Shown here: piece by piece, positions 11,003 to 22,617 of the stretch
How the letters are laid out: each line of letters begins with the position of its first letter
Position numbering within the stretch: the stretch's first letter is position 1
Source of the DNA: Symbiodinium natans
Lineage: Eukaryota > Sar > Dinophyceae > Suessiales > Symbiodiniaceae
Assembly (NCBI GenBank): GCA_905221605.1
Contig: CAJNDS010000924.1
Span: forward strand, 374,001-438,000
Reading direction: 5' to 3'
Length of the DNA stretch: 64,000 nucleotides
Notes under the pieces: generated by a model
What the model was told of the DNA's origin: nothing
Seen by the model: the letters and a program-made list of their open reading frames with translations, nothing else
The model's database searches: none
Position numbers and translations under genes: made by a program

Positions 11003-11150
11003 ACTTGGAGGATCATGGTACTCAATAACCCAATCACAACTGCAAACTGCACCAAGAACCCAACTCTAACGATGTTAGAGCACTTAAGGGGCTTATAAGT
11101 GGGTGAAAAGTACAGTTCTAAATGGGCTATAAAGGACATGAACCTCCAAG
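11003..11150. mobile_element. HP-A foldback
   Basis: ACTTGGAGGATCATGGTACT at left, GGACATGAACCTCCAAG at right. Confidence 0.85.
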
Positions 11151-11363
11151 CACGGGTTGTGCAAGGCAAGTTGGTAGGCACATTCGGGGGCCAGTTGTCA
11201 CTTGACAGGAGACGCAATCTACAACCACGGGCAACAACTCACCGCGCGCGTCGGAGAACTGCTCCGAGGCATGCCAGGGTTTAGGGTTTAGGGTTTAGGG
11301 TTTAGGGTTTAGGGTTTAGGTTTTAGGGTTTCTCCCGCCTCTCTAGCTTCCAAGAAGAACTAC

Positions 11364-11612
11364 CCTGAGCTTGAGCTTTCGTCCGAGCCTCCCGAAGCCT
11401 TAAAACTCTTGTAGGGCTCAAAGATTGGGGCTTTGAGTCCATGAGCAAGGTGCTTCCTGTCATGAGACTTCGGCAGCAAAATCCATGGAATCCCTGCAGA
11501 GGCCGGCGGAACCCATGTGGAGAAGACCGGGCCGGTATTGCCTTTGCAGAAGCGCGAAAGCATCGCTTGGTGTGCCGCTGGGCTAAACTCCCTGAGAGAG
11601 CCCTCAGGGACC
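11364..11612 (-). CDS. Candidate internal exon, unknown gene
   Basis: On the minus strand the frame PEGSLREFSPAAHQAML...GIPWILLPKSHDRKHL is bounded by ATTCAG before it and a GTAGTT donor after it. The + strand of 11441-11803 is also open (120 codons), so strand is a judgement from composition and splice signals. Confidence 0.35.
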
Positions 11613-11886
11613 TGAATCCCAAATACGTTGTTGTGTACATGAACAGGGAGTATACTTTTTATAAGATGAGGTCGTGTTCCCATCTTTGTTCAGGGTGCCT
11701 TTGCTGTCGCGGACTTGTTACTTTAGATTCTTTTGGGAAACGGCTTCGATTGATTCTTGCAATGGGGCACGCACTGTGGCATGGCTGGCAGAGTTTACGC
11801 TGACTGGCTGACTCGGTTGACGTTCTTGACTACACGGGGCGCGTAGCCGTCAGCATCTCATGTCAGTGCAGTGAACCGGTGAGTTG

Positions 11887-12001
11887 CCCTAAGGATCCAT
11901 GCACATACTTGGGCCTTACAGGGGTTCCTATGTAGTAGCTCTTAGGGCCCCTACACCCTAAACCCTAATCCCCAAATACTCTATGGGTACATGGATCCTT
12001 C
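11887..12001. mobile_element. HP-B foldback holding a CCCTAAA insert
   Basis: CCCTAAGGATCCATGC at left and GGTACATGGATCCTTCG at right; the right arm is broken by CCCTAAACCCTAATCC at 11955-11971. Confidence 0.82.
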
Positions 12002-12226
12002 GAGTTTGTGCCCTCTGGAAAGCCGTAAACCAAGGATATCAAAGACGAGGACCAGACTACTGTTGTGGCAACCTCTGTCTCGGACACATGAAAGTTGTTC
12101 GAAGTCTCGTGTGTGCAGAGCGCATGCTTTTTATGTTCCTAAACCCTAAACCCCAAAGCCTAAACACCAAACCCTCAACCCTAAACCCCAAACCCCAAAC
12201 CCTAAACCCTAAATCCTAGCATGCAG

Positions 12227-12295
12227 GAGGAATTCGAGGACTACGGAGATGCAGATGGCAACATGCCCTTCTCTCCGCGGATCCAGCTCGCTTAG
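12227..12295 (+). CDS. Terminal exon, unknown gene
   Basis: A CCCTAAA intron ends CATGCAG, then EEFEDYGDADGNMPFS continues to TAG at 12293-12295. Acidic C-terminus. Upstream coding sequence (11992-12140) is open on both strands and could not be assigned. Confidence 0.38.
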   Translation, partial: EEFEDYGDADGNMPFSPRIQLA

Positions 12296-13000
12296 CCGAC
12301 TTCGCAGCTCCGTTGGCGTCCACACCTTATGCCTTGACCTTCAAGCCGGTATATTTCTATATATGTATGTATATGTATATATATATATATATATATAAGT
12401 GTATAAAACTAGAAATAAATAAATAAATAAATATATATATATATATATATACATATGTGTATGTAAACACGCATATCATTATGAGACGATGGATGGACGA
12501 CGTCGCGCATGACCGGGTATATGACAAGCATGGCATGTTAACTAGCGGCATCCCCGCACCCGTCAAATTTCAATGTTGATGACGCACACGGCTGTTGCAG
12601 GATTTCCATCATTCACGCACACGCATGTTGCTCCTGTTTTGGGAAACCAATGTTGAGACTGAGGGTTTGGAAGGGATGGTCTATGGCATGGTAGAAAAGT
12701 GGTGCAGGACTTCGACTATCAGCAGTATGTACCACATGATATTCCATTTTGTCTATAGCCTGATCAAAGCGCTCCCCGCGCTAGCCAGGCCCAAGCCAGC
12801 TTGGCGAGAAGCAGACATCGTAACCTTTCACATCTGAAGCGTTCACAAGCTTGATCGCTCCAAATTTTCTGAAGCCCCGATCACCTCTCTCGCACAATGG
12901 GTCGTGTTCACATTTGCCCTTAGGCTCAAAACCACAAACCTGTTACAATAAGGCCTTTGTGCCCAACAACCCTACAAGAAGAGTCCTTAGGGTCTTAGGG
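12296..13000. other. AT microsatellite and unassigned sequence
   Basis: (AT)n with AAATAA units at 12352-12462, then an 80-codon ORF on + (12595-12837) without clear coding character. No other feature seen. Confidence 0.45.
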
Positions 13001-13024
13001 TAGGGTTTAGGGTTTCGGGCTTCG

Positions 13025-13125
13025 CGAGCCAGGTCAGTGAAGAGCACCGCCACCACGCCCAGCCGCAGTGGCCGACGTGCCGAACGCCGAGCCCGCCGCC
13101 GCCGCGAAGCGCAGAAGGCAACTTG
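13025..13125 (+). CDS. Candidate terminal exon with an Arg-rich tail
   Basis: The frame VKSTATTPSRSGRRAERR to a TGA near 13125 sits between two TTTAGGG blocks in GC-rich sequence. An alternative frame is open too. Confidence 0.27.
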
Positions 13126-13138
13126 AAGTGGAACAGTG

Positions 13139-13265
13139 GGTTTAGGGTTTAGGGTTTGGGGTTTGGGGTTTGGGGTTTAGGGTTTAGGTTTAGGGTTTAG
13201 GGTTTGGGTTTGGGGTTTAGGTTTTAGGGTTTCTGGGGTTTAGGATTTAGGGTTTAGGGTTTTGG
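13139..13265. repeat. TTTAGGG/TTTGGGG mixed array
   Basis: Units alternate between TTTAGGG, TTTGGGG and shortened forms. Confidence 0.93.
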
Positions 13266-14333
13266 GTGTATGGTTTCCTTAGTTCAACATTCAGATTGAG
13301 CATGTTGCAACGAGAGCGACGAGCTCGAGCAGGCGCGCTGGGACAAGCCTGTGCAAGAAGGGCAGCCTTGTACCCCCTACATCACCAACAAAGAAAAGCA
13401 CCCTGCTTACAGCATGCTTGCCGCGGTATACAATGTTGGACGTCAGGATGGCATTTTGGGCTTTCGGCCTCGGTATCTTGGTGACGGATTAAGGTCTCCG
13501 TAAGCCCAAACCCTATATCCCTGGTACGGGGGGGTGGGGGGTGGGGGTTGAGACTCAGCTCTCTTAGTAGGGTATAGGAAGACCGAAGCAATGTTCTGAG
13601 ATGTCTTGCCATGATGACAATTAAACCTGACAGTGCCCTACATCTTCACGGGCTTGCTATATAGGTTCCTGAGGGAACCCTAACCCTTCGTGTGAAGCAC
13701 CATGTGAGGCCGCACAGCAGCAGGTGAACTCAAGGGGACCAGCCGCCGTCACTTTTGCGGACGGGGTTTGGGGGTCTAGGAGGTGTAGGGTTTAGGTTTC
13801 GGGGTTCAGGACGGGGTTCAGGATGCATACATCGGATTTCAAGGAGTTACCCCGGAAATTCACCATTGCGGGATAAGGTACCCTCACAAAAAAGTGGCTA
13901 TGCTGTGGTTTTTGGGCACCTACAACACTGCTACAAGTGGACCCTTGCCGAATGCAGCTTCAGAAGATCTGCATCGCCATGTGTTTCTTGGCATTGTCCC
14001 GGCAGAGCCGAAACCTCCGAGTTGTGATGCTACGCTGGAATATTACCCTTAGGTCCAAAATAGCTCAACAACCTTATGTGATACGGCCTTTGGGCCCAAA
14101 ATCCCTTGAATAAGAGACCTTGAGGCCTTAGGGATAGCCTAGCTTGGCGTACAATCGCAGGAGCTTGGTGTGGAGTGCAGCCACAACCCGGCGCAGGCCT
14201 ACACAGGCAGCTCGGCACGTGGTCTTGCAGGGTGTGCCCAGAGAGCACCGTACCCCTTGTAAGTCACATGAAGGATCCCTATTCTGATCCCCTAGTAAAG
14301 GGGTTTGAAGCAGATTCAGAGCCAAAATTGTAT

Positions 14334-14431
14334 CTTGGGATGTTCCCTCCTATACTAACAGTCCTTAGTAGAGATGATAGCCGGGGGTACTATAGTCCCT
14401 ATTAAGGACTGTCAGTATAAGAACATCCCAG
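14334..14431. mobile_element. HP-G foldback
   Basis: CTTGGGATGTTCCCTCCTAT with ACTAACAGTCCTTAGTAG; right arm CTGTCAGTATAAGAACATCCCAG. Confidence 0.9.
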
Positions 14432-14499
14432 AATATAACCAATGCTTGGTTGCAAAAGCCCCTGCAACATCTCCAAACATCCCCTACTGCATGGGGCCG

Positions 14500-15540
14500 A
14501 GACAGAACAAAAGCCTAGCATATGAGTCTTAGAGCCTTTCAGGGTAAAATCAACCCTAAACCCTAAAATGCCCTGAGCCCGCAACCCAGACTCTCAGCCC
14601 GAAGTTCGAGCCCTAACTCCAATCCCCCCACCCCCCCCCACCCCCCCCCTCCCCGCCCCCCCCGGACAAAAACACACACACACACACACAACAAAAGACA
14701 AAACCACAAAACTAACAGATCTAGAATTCCTCCTAATCCCCCCTCCCCCCCCCCCCCCTTAAACCCTAAACCCTAAACCCGCCCTTACCTGACATCCATG
14801 TGGTGGGTCCGAGACACAGGCCCTGGCTCGGTCCCCTCGCCAGGGGCAGATGGAAACTGGCCAGGCCTATGCGGCTTAATGTTTTTTAGGGTTTAGGGTG
14901 TAGGGCGTAGGGTTTGGGGTTGAGGGTTTAGGGTTTGTACTTCAACGTCGTATGCTAGCATCCCCCTCCCAAAAATCAACCCAAAAAGGAACTACAATAG
15001 GGTTTCTGGTCTAGGGTACCCTTCAGAAGGGTGTTCTTCATTTGCATTGGGGAAATACCAATGGTTGAAGGGTTGCAAGCTCCCTCGTAATGTCCTCGCA
15101 ATGTTCAGAGTTGAGGGTTCACACTAACTACAAGAGCTAAGCCAAGTGATATTCCCTTGAAGTCAATTGCAGGATTTCCGCAGGGTTCCTGTTTGGATGC
15201 CTGGAGGGTCTCACTTTTCAGTGCTCCGATGTAAGACCTCCATGTACTATGGGCGTGGGGTACCTTCTTCCACAACTCCACAATCATACAAAGAGGGGCC
15301 CCTGACTATAGCAAGTGCAGCGAAGGGAATTTGAGTCCTAGTTAATCCTCTTAGCTGACCCATGTGAATCACTTTATACCCTAGTACATCTACTCATAAC
15401 TAGGGGGGCCCTACCAGGCACTTGGTGAGGAGTTTAGGGTTTTGGATGTACGGTTTAGGGCTGCCCGGCTTACCTTTTAGGGTTTAAGGCTCCTCTGGTA
15501 TCTGGACCTTCGTTTGCACACGAGTCTTCTTAAACCCTAA
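14500..15540. other. C-rich and mixed sequence, no supported gene
   Basis: C-runs with (CA)n at 14625-14690, another C-run at 14741-14758, TTTAGGG-like blocks at 14885-14935 and 15430-15460. Short ORFs only. Confidence 0.45.
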
Positions 15541-15583
15541 GCCCTAAGGCCTAAACCCTAAACCCTAAACCCTAAGTCTTCAG

Positions 15584-17446
15584 GCATCATGAGCACGGCA
15601 CCCGCGGACCAGCCAAAGCAAGGCCTCTTCCTTCCACCAGGCACAGAGCGGTTGCTGAGAGTCCGATCCTTGGGAGCCGTGCAGGCGGTCTAGGGTTTGG
15701 GGTTTAGGGTTAGGGTTTAGGGTTAGGGTTTAGGGTTTAGGGTTTAGGGTTTAGGGTTAGGGTTAGGGTTAGGTTTAGGGTTTAGGGTTTAGGGTTAGGG
15801 TTTAGGGTTTAGGGTTTAGGGTTTAGGGTTTAGGGTTTAGGGTTTAGGGTTTAGGGTTTAGGGTTTAGGGTTTAGGGTTTAGGGTTTAGGGTTTAGGGTT
15901 TAGGCGCCCCAAGCTCCGACACCAAGACGAAGACTCTTGACTCTACAGTGGCGAAACTGAACCTCTTTTGAGCACTGGCGATGCGTTGACGTAAGGAAGC
16001 CTTCTGAGAGAATACGTCTTCGGCCTGTAAGCAACTGGAGTTCTTTGGTGCGAAGCCCTAAACCCTAAACCCTAAAAAGCCCTAAAAAGTCCTCAAAAGC
16101 CCTAAAAAGCCCTAAAGCCCTATGCCACTACTCACACTGCCAGGAGCCCTAGGCTATCCTGGATGCCCGTCCCCCACATCGAAGCCTTCTTGCGACGCCT
16201 CTGCCAGGCTGCCCCGGTCTGGGGTTTAGGGTTTAGGGTTTGGGATTCAGGGTTTAGGGTTTAGGGTTTAGGGTTTAGGGTTTAGGGTTTAGGGTTTAGG
16301 GTTTAGGGTTTAGGGTTCAGGGTTTAGGGTTGAGGGTTGAGGGTTTAGGGTTTAGGGTGTAGGAAAAGGGCTTGGGGTTTGATGTTTAGGGTTTAGGGTT
16401 TAATTTTAAGGGTTTAGGGTTTAATGTTTTAGGGTGTAGGGTTTAAGGTTCAGGGCTTAGGGTTTACGATTCCAGTGAGCGTGGCCAGGCGAAATCTATT
16501 TTGGGGGACTTCGAGTATAGTATTTCCAGGCCCATTTTACATGTATAAACAAAAACTAGATAAATGATAATTACTCTTTTTCCTGTGTCTGTATGTATGG
16601 GAATATCCACACATCAACCGTCAACAAACCATATCTTAACCCACATGGCTCAATTCTGCTACGAACACAAGTCGATAGCACGCAGTGTCATTATTTTGCG
16701 ACCTTATCTAGGACCCCGAGTAGGCCCTGATTTTTAAGGTTTAGGTTCCCTTCCGACCCCAAAGCAAAAAAGGGTTGCCCTTTTGTTCCTAGGTTGGTCT
16801 TGGGTCTAGGGTCTAGGGTCTAGGGTCCAGGGTCTATAGGGTCTAGGGTCTAGGCTGTAGGGTTTAGGGTTCAGGGTTTAGGGTTTTAACTCTTCTAGCG
16901 AGAAGAGCGCCAGGTTGTTCAGGGGTTCAGGATTGAGAGGCCGGGATGCCCTCCTTAGCAGTAAAATCTCAGCAGCCACTGGGCAGTTCCCCTAAACCCT
17001 AAACCCTAAACCCTAAACCCTAAACCCTAAACCCTAAACCCTAAACCCTAAACCCTAAACCCCCTGCGTCCCTAAGCTGCTTGCCTCGAGGGGCTACCCC
17101 TACGCCTCCCCGAACGCCGCCGTGGCATCGCCGGACGTGATGTCCGCCAAGCGCCTGCTCTTGGCCACGTCGCCGAAGGCCTTGAGACAGGGTTTAGGGT
17201 TTAGGGTTTTGGGGTTTAGGGTTTAGGGTGTAGGGATTATAAGGTGTAGGGTTTAGGGTGTAGGGCTTAGGGTGATACATGCAAGTCTGGGAGTTCAGAG
17301 CATCGGACTTTTTTCTGCCAGAAACGATGATGCAAGGGCTGACAACTTCGGACGAATGCGAGCGACGGTCCCAGCCGTTTGTTCATGTTCAACCATGTTG
17401 CATGTGGTTGGCCAACGTGCCTCCGGAATCATCCCAAAACCTTTGA
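15584..17446 (+). CDS. Multi-exon gene separated by TTTAGGG tracts, unknown product
   Basis: Coding-like exons on the + strand alternate with TTTAGGG or CCCTAAA tracts: 15584-15690 (STAPADQPKQGLFL), about 16151-16222 (LSWMPVPHIEAFLRR), about 16468-16515 (DSSERGQAKSILGDF), 16899-16992 (EKSARLFRGSGLRGR), 17068-17190 (PKLLASRGYPYASP) and 17286-17446, which ends in TGA (FRASDFFLPETMMQG). The last three follow each other closely and have AG acceptors. The first three may belong to a different gene. HP-F at 16707-16808 lies in one intron. No family recognised. Confidence 0.48.
15691..15904. repeat. Long TTTAGGG array with TTAGGG units
   Basis: About thirty units; six-base TTAGGG units are mixed in between 15707 and 15800. 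Confidence 0.97.
16222..16455. repeat. TTTAGGG array with decayed 3' part
   Basis: Perfect units to 16318, then TTGAGGG, GTTTAATG and other variants. Confidence 0.93.
16707..16808. mobile_element. HP-F foldback
   Basis: TCTAGGACCCCGAGTAGGCCC at left, CTTGGGTCTA at right, with a TCTAGGG tract following. Confidence 0.85.
16990..17062. repeat. CCCTAAA array between two exons
   Basis: Ten perfect units between coding-like exons 16899-16992 and 17068-17190. Confidence 0.95.
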
Positions 17447-17529
17447 TGCTTAGACCTTGTTTGGGCTTCGGTACTCTAGTATGAGCCTTCACCTGTCCCA
17501 CCCTAAACCCTGAACCCTAAACCCTGCTT

Positions 17530-17872
17530 CCACAGACTCCGCTGACTCTCAGCAGAGAAGTCCCTTAGTGACCAAACGAATCCTTGAAGGGTGTATGGTT
17601 CATATTACCTTAGTAGGGAGTAGAGAAGTATAGGGTATATGACCCCAATTTTAGGGTTCATTTGGTCCCTAAGGTCTTTCTGACCCCTAAACACCTCCCC
17701 CCCCCCCCTCTCCCCCCAAAAAACACCAGAGTCACCAGTCGTCTAATCCCATCCCGTGCCCGCATCCCTCAAACCTCAGCCAGTGTACCAGGAGGGAATA
17801 GAATCCCCACATCTTTGTGGCAGTGTGTGCAGGGTCTCACAGCCAACTCTTGTAACTTGGCTTTCGGACTAA
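17530..17872 (+). CDS. Two exons around an HP-J intron, unknown product
   Basis: A short exon ending at 17559 (TPLTLSRE, after CCACAG) continues at 17674 (VFLTPKH) when HP-J is removed as a GT-AG intron (17560-17673). GTC is duplicated on either side. The frame then runs to about 17872, with a proline-rich stretch and RIPQTSASVPGGNRIPT. The C/T tract at 17697-17716 followed by CCAG could also mark an acceptor. No domain recognised. Confidence 0.4.
17562..17673. mobile_element. HP-J foldback used as intron
   Basis: CCTTAGTGACCAAACGAA pairs with TTCATTTGGTCCCTAAG. GTC precedes and follows it. Confidence 0.87.
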
Positions 17873-17972
17873 ACCCCAAACCCTAAACCCCAAACCCTAG
17901 ACCCTAAACCCCAAACCCCAAACCCTAAACCCCAAACCCTAAACCCTAAATCCCAAACCCTAAACCCTAAAG
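17870..17972. repeat. CCCTAAA/CCCCAAA mixed array
   Basis: Units alternate CCCTAAA and CCCCAAA with single TCC and AGA variants. Confidence 0.93.
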
Positions 17973-18095
17973 ACTACAAAAGCATCTGACGGAGGCACCC
18001 TTCGGAGGGGACGCATCCTCACGAACACCATGCCGCTGGGAGTTGAGAGCCTTGTGGAAGTTAAGATGCCCTAACTGGAGACTAAACCAGATGAT

Positions 18096-18226
18096 CTCTC
18101 TCTCTCTCTCTCTTTCACACATACATATATATATATATATTATATACATACATATATGTATGTGCGTTCAAAAGTGTGCGTGTGTGCGTATGTGTCTATA
18201 TATATATATATATATACCTGTTTGCA
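18096..18226. repeat. (TC)n, (AT)n and TATG microsatellites
   Basis: (CT)10 at 18096-18117, then AT and ATGT runs to 18217. Confidence 0.92.
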
Positions 18227-18291
18227 TGTAATTACTTGACATCCCCGCGGCATCTTGGTATTCCCACGACGCTGGCATCACCCTACCCCCT

Positions 18292-18392
18292 ACCCTGAAG
18301 ATCCTATATTGTCTTTTCTTGGGCCTTAAAGAGGTTCCTGTCTAGTAGCTTTAGGCCCCAGGTATGTACTATGTCTGTGACATGGATCCTCT
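18292..18392. mobile_element. HP-B foldback, degenerate
   Basis: TTGGGCCTTAAAGAGG and GGTATGTACTATGTCTGTGAC with CATGGATCCT at the right. Confidence 0.62.
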
Positions 18393-18399
18393 CCCAAAC

Positions 18400-18619
18400 C
18401 CTAAACCCAAAACCCTAAACCCTAAACCCTAAATCCTAAACCCTCAACTCCGACCCTCAATTCTCTGAGCTGCGGAGAGTTTCGGCTCCCTGCAGAGAGC
18501 AAGCGCCAAGCTCTTTAAGTGGGCTTCGGTCTTCGGTTTTTTGGTAGTACATGGTGCCTTAACCCGGATTAATTACATAGATGTATAACATCCCCCGGTG
18601 GATTATATGAACATATAAC

Positions 18620-18659
<40 letters not shown>

Positions 18660-19150
18660 GGTTGCTTTTGGGTCCAAGTGGCTACCCCATGAGGTCGCTC
18701 CCCACCGAGCTGGACGGCAGATGTTCCGTCTCCATGCAGGCGCCAGACTTAGATGGGTGTTTTTTGTTCCGAACCACAAGTACCCACTCTTAAGGGGTAC
18801 CTCTATTGAGTTGTGTTTCGAGTTTGGGTTATTAATTTCATTTTATCTTTGTTATTGTTACTATTATTATTATCAGTATTATTATTAATATATCTTGGCA
18901 AATGTGTACATATATATATACACATACACACATGTTTCCTTATGTTTTTTGTTTGGGGGTGGCATCTCGGAGCCCCTAAGCCCCAAACCCTGGCCTTTAC
19001 TTAAAACTCTCAGAAAATTTTAACAAGGGTTTATATCTGCCACTGTGCTCAGAGAATCCTTTGAATCTGGAGGGTTTAGGGTTTAGGGTTAGGGTTTAGG
19101 GTTTAGGGTGCTGCTTGAGAAAAGCCAGAGAAGCAACGAATCCGCGTTGG
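18400..19150. other. Mixed sequence with microsatellites
   Basis: (GA)n at 18626-18652, TAT-rich run at 18838-18890, AT run at 18908-18930. A + frame at about 18658-18765 (LLLGPSGYPMRSLPTE) may be an exon; otherwise nothing supported. Confidence 0.4.
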
Positions 19151-19411
19151 CAGGTCCCGCATGAGCATGCGCAGTTGCTTTGGCCAGCATTCAGAGCCCC
19201 CAGCCCTAAGCCCTAAACCGCCTGCGAAAAGACAAGTTGGACAAGTTGCTGATCATGAGTGCAACCACCCCGTCTTGGGCTTGTTGTGCCTGTTCCAGCA
19301 TTTGAAAATTTCTGGGCTCTTGTGCACAACAGGGTTAAGTTGTTCTCAGAACTGGGCTGAAGTTGATGCAAAAGTGACCGGCCCCTTTTATGGGGTTGAT
19401 CCAGCTTAAGA

Positions 19412-19435
19412 GCCCCCCCCCCCCCCCCTTTTTTT

Positions 19436-19466
<31 letters not shown>
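19412..19466. repeat. C-run, T-run, G-run block
   Basis: Sixteen C, then about seventeen T, then over twenty G: a purine/pyrimidine switch able to fold back. Confidence 0.9.
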
Positions 19467-20084
19467 TGGGGGTAGCAGAAGTACAAGGGGCCCCTTGTTT
19501 TTACGTGGATACACGCAGAAAGGGATCCTAGTATAGGGAAGAGTTGCCGCTACATCCCCCCGGCCACAGAACCTTATGCCCTAAACCCTGAACCCTGACG
19601 TCGAAACCCTAGCCCTAAACCCTAGACCCTAAAAAACCCTAAACCCTAGACCCTAAAAAACCCTAAACCCTAAACCCTAAATGGCTTCATGACCCTAGGC
19701 TTCGTAAACGCCCAATCTCCCAGCAGTGGAGGAGGCGAGGACGAGAGTTGGGTTGGGGTTTAGGCGTCGCGGGAATTAGCTTATTTAAGGAGGGTTTAGG
19801 GTCTAGGGTACCTCCTTTAATTAAGAGGTTTCTGAAGTAAGGGCCCTTGGCTTGTGTAGGTTATATAAGGGCCCCGTTTGAAGGGCCCATACTGAGGGAC
19901 CATGGAACTACCCTACGAGCTTTAGCCTGCGGTAAGCGTTCCTTCGGATTCTTTGTGGCTGTTTATCATTTAGGGTTTAGGGTTTAGGGTTTAGGGTGAC
20001 ACCGTAAACCTACTAAGTTTACGGGTCAGTAGGGCTTGTGGGTTCAGAACTACACCCCTGTGCTACCTGCCAGTTGCAGCATTC

Positions 20085-20183
20085 CCAAAGAGCCTTTTTA
20101 TTCCCCTTAATTCAGGAATATGCCTTAAATCATATTAAGGACCCCTCTATAATTTAAAGCATGTTGCTTGATTAAGGATGTTG
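20085..20183. mobile_element. HP-C foldback, left part
   Basis: CCCAAAGAGCCTTTTTATTCC and GGAATATGCCTTAAATC; right end not recognisable. Confidence 0.6.
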
Positions 20184-20452
20184 TGAAGGAATTGGGGCCC
20201 TCAGGGTTCAGCCAGGGAACGTTTGCGCATTCCCTCTTTTTGGGCGGGCCAGGACCACCGATTCTGAATTGCGTTCATAGGGTTTCAATCCAAGCCCACT
20301 TTCTTTCATGCCTGACCCTAAACCCTGAACTTCAGGGCTTAGGGGCCCTACACCCCAAAACCCCAAACCCCAAAACCCCAAAACCTCAAAACCCCAAAAC
20401 CCCAAACCCTAAACCCCAGCCGAAACCCTAAACCCTAAGCGCTAAACCCCTC

Positions 20453-20585
20453 ACTTGGAGGTTCTGGGTACTCATAAGCCAGTTATAAGTGTAGCTACAA
20501 CCCACTTATAATATAAGCCCCTTAAGTACCCAAATAGGGTGATAACTCGGCTATAGGTGCAGTTATATCTGGGGGGAGGTACTAA
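20453..20585. mobile_element. HP-A foldback, right end decayed
   Basis: CACTTGGAGGTTCTGGGTAC at left; internal TTATAATATAAGCCCC. An HP-G right arm (GTATAAGGGCGAACATCCCAA) lies at 20607-20627. Confidence 0.7.
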
Positions 20586-20621
20586 AATCCCGATTAAGCA
20601 AAGCTAGTATAAGGGCGAACA

Positions 20622-20860
20622 TCCCAACCTAAACCCCAAACCCTTAACCCTAAGCCCTAACCCCCAAAGCCTAAACCCCAAACCCCAAACCCCAAACACA
20701 AACCCCAAACCCCAAACCCCAAACCCCAAACCCCAAAACCTAAACCCTAAACCCTAAACCCTAAACCCTAAACCCTAAACCCTAAACCCTAAACCCTAAA
20801 CCCTAAACCCTAAACCCTAAACCCTAAACCCTAAACCCTAAACCCTAAACCCTAAACCCA
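20622..20860. repeat. CCCCAAA then CCCTAAA array
   Basis: CCCCAAA units (20673-20738) pass into about seventeen perfect CCCTAAA units. Confidence 0.95.
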
Positions 20861-20866
20861 AGCCAG

Positions 20867-21660
20867 GCCTTGTGGCGACCTCACCGACGGTGAACCCGGG
20901 TCGGCGAAGCGGCAATAAGGAGCCGTGCCTGAGCCCGGCGAGTCCCGAGGCCAGCGGCGTTCAGCACCAAAAAAGGGGTTTAGGGTTTAGGGTTTAGGGT
21001 TTAGGGTTTAGGGTTTAGGGTTTAGGGTTTAGGGTTTAGCTTGTCGGGCTTATGGGTTAATCAAAACGGATCTAAGGTTTATTGTTTTAGAGTTTAGTGC
21101 TTGTGCAGAGTTCGGCTTATGGTCAGGCCGCGGCTTAAACAAAAAGAGAATCCAGAACCCTACTTGGTTCTCATATCCCAATTATGACCATGTTAGGGCA
21201 CTTCAGGGGCTTATAAGTGGGCTATGAGTGCAGTAATAGCTGGGTTCATAAGTACCCTGAACCTGCAAGTATACAGCAAACCTCCGGGGGTTCCTTCCAC
21301 TAAACGGATCGCGTCCTGTCGCTGTACTTCTTCTTTACGTGTTTAGGGTTTAGGGTTTAGGGTTTCGGGCTCAACCCTAAACCCGAAACCCTAAACCCCA
21401 AACCCGAAACCCTAAACCCGAAACCCTAAACCCCAAACCCCAAAACCCGAAACCCTAAACCCGAAACCCTAAACCCGAAACCCTAAACCCCAAACCCCAA
21501 ACCCTAAACCCCAAACCCTAAACCCTAAACCCCAAACCCCAAACCCCAAACCCTAAACCCGAAACCCTAAACCCCAAACCCCAAACCCTAAACCCTAAAC
21601 CCGAACATCGGTAGCCTGGTCTTCCCTGCCGAGCGTTGCGTCTCGGGGCCTTCGGAGTGA
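20867..21660 (+). CDS. 3' exons of a gene, unknown product
   Basis: An exon at about 20867-20976 (LVATSPTVNPGRRSGNK) follows CCAG at the end of a long CCCTAAA array. A second lies at about 21271-21341 (YSKPPGVPSTKR) after an HP-A copy ending CAAG. A third, 21606-21660, ends in TGA (IGSLVFPAERCVSG) after a mixed CCCTAAA/CCCGAAA/CCCCAAA array. Junction phases were not all checked. Ser/Pro-rich, no recognised domain. Confidence 0.4.
20976..21040. repeat. TTTAGGG array
   Basis: Nine units in opposite orientation to the array before the preceding exon. Confidence 0.95.
21162..21270. mobile_element. HP-A foldback
   Basis: ACTTGGTTCTCATA at left (degenerate), AAGTACCCTGAACCTGCAAGT at right. Confidence 0.7.
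21342..21604. repeat. Three-variant CCCTAAA/CCCGAAA/CCCCAAA array
   Basis: About 35 units of three types in short repeating blocks, a higher-order pattern. Confidence 0.95.
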
Positions 21661-22302
21661 GCTTGTATAGCTTTTGGGGTTTAGGGTTTAGGGTTTAGGG
21701 TTTAGGGCTTAGGGCTTAGGGCTTAGGACTTCGGGTTTGGGGGGGGGGGGGGGGGGGGGGGGGCTTTTTGGGCTCGGCTTGGTCAGAGTGGCCGGCCTCT
21801 TAGAATGTACCCTGGGGCACCAGACGCCGCCCAAGCGCACGTTGCCATCCTAGTAGGGTTTTAGGGTTTTGGGTTTTAGGTTACCGTTCAAGCATCTGTG
21901 CACACTGGAAGGCTATGAGCAAGAAAGAAGTTTGGAGCTCGGGGCCTACCTTAAAACTCCTAAGTACAATTTTCGGGGTAGCATACTAGTCTCCTCTGGG
22001 AGTTTACCCAACCAGGAACTACATTAGGCCCTGCAGGTAGGACTCAAGACTGGGGAAGGGTTTTCGTGTGCATCTGCCGCGCATTTCAGGTGACCACGCT
22101 GCGCCAGCTTTTGGGATCGCAAGCCGACACTTGACAGCAACACACTCATGGACTTCAGTGCTTCAGGGTTTAGGGTTTAGGGTTTAGGGGATATTGAAGC
22201 AGCTTCCAGGTTCAAAAAGGGGATATGAAGACCACACTGCATCACTTGAGCACCGGCATTTGTGAAGTTCGCCTGTATGCTCGCAAGTCAGGAGATACGC
22301 AT

Positions 22303-22545
22303 ACTTGGAGGTTCACGGTACTTGTTAAGCCAGTTCTAACTGTACTTAAGACTTATACGTGGGTTGTACTTGGAGGTTCAGGGTACTTATAACCCTAATT
22401 ATAGCTGTACTTTTAAGCCCCCAAAGTCCCCTACGTAGCTTATAAGCAGACTTATAACTGTGGTTATGAGTACGCATGAACCTCCAAGTAGACCCCAAAC
22501 CCAAAACCCTAAACCCTAAACCCGAGTACCCATGAACCTCCAAGT
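22303..22545. mobile_element. HP-A foldback with a second HP-A nested inside
   Basis: Outer ends at 22303 (ACTTGGAGGTTCACGG) and 22545 (CATGAACCTCCAAGT). A full inner copy spans 22368-22489, followed by CCCTAAA units inside the outer copy. Confidence 0.85.
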
Positions 22546-22617
22546 AAGTACAGGTATGACTTTGGGTTCATAAGCATCATAGGGGTTTAGGGTTTTTGGG
22601 TTTATAGGGGTTTAGGG

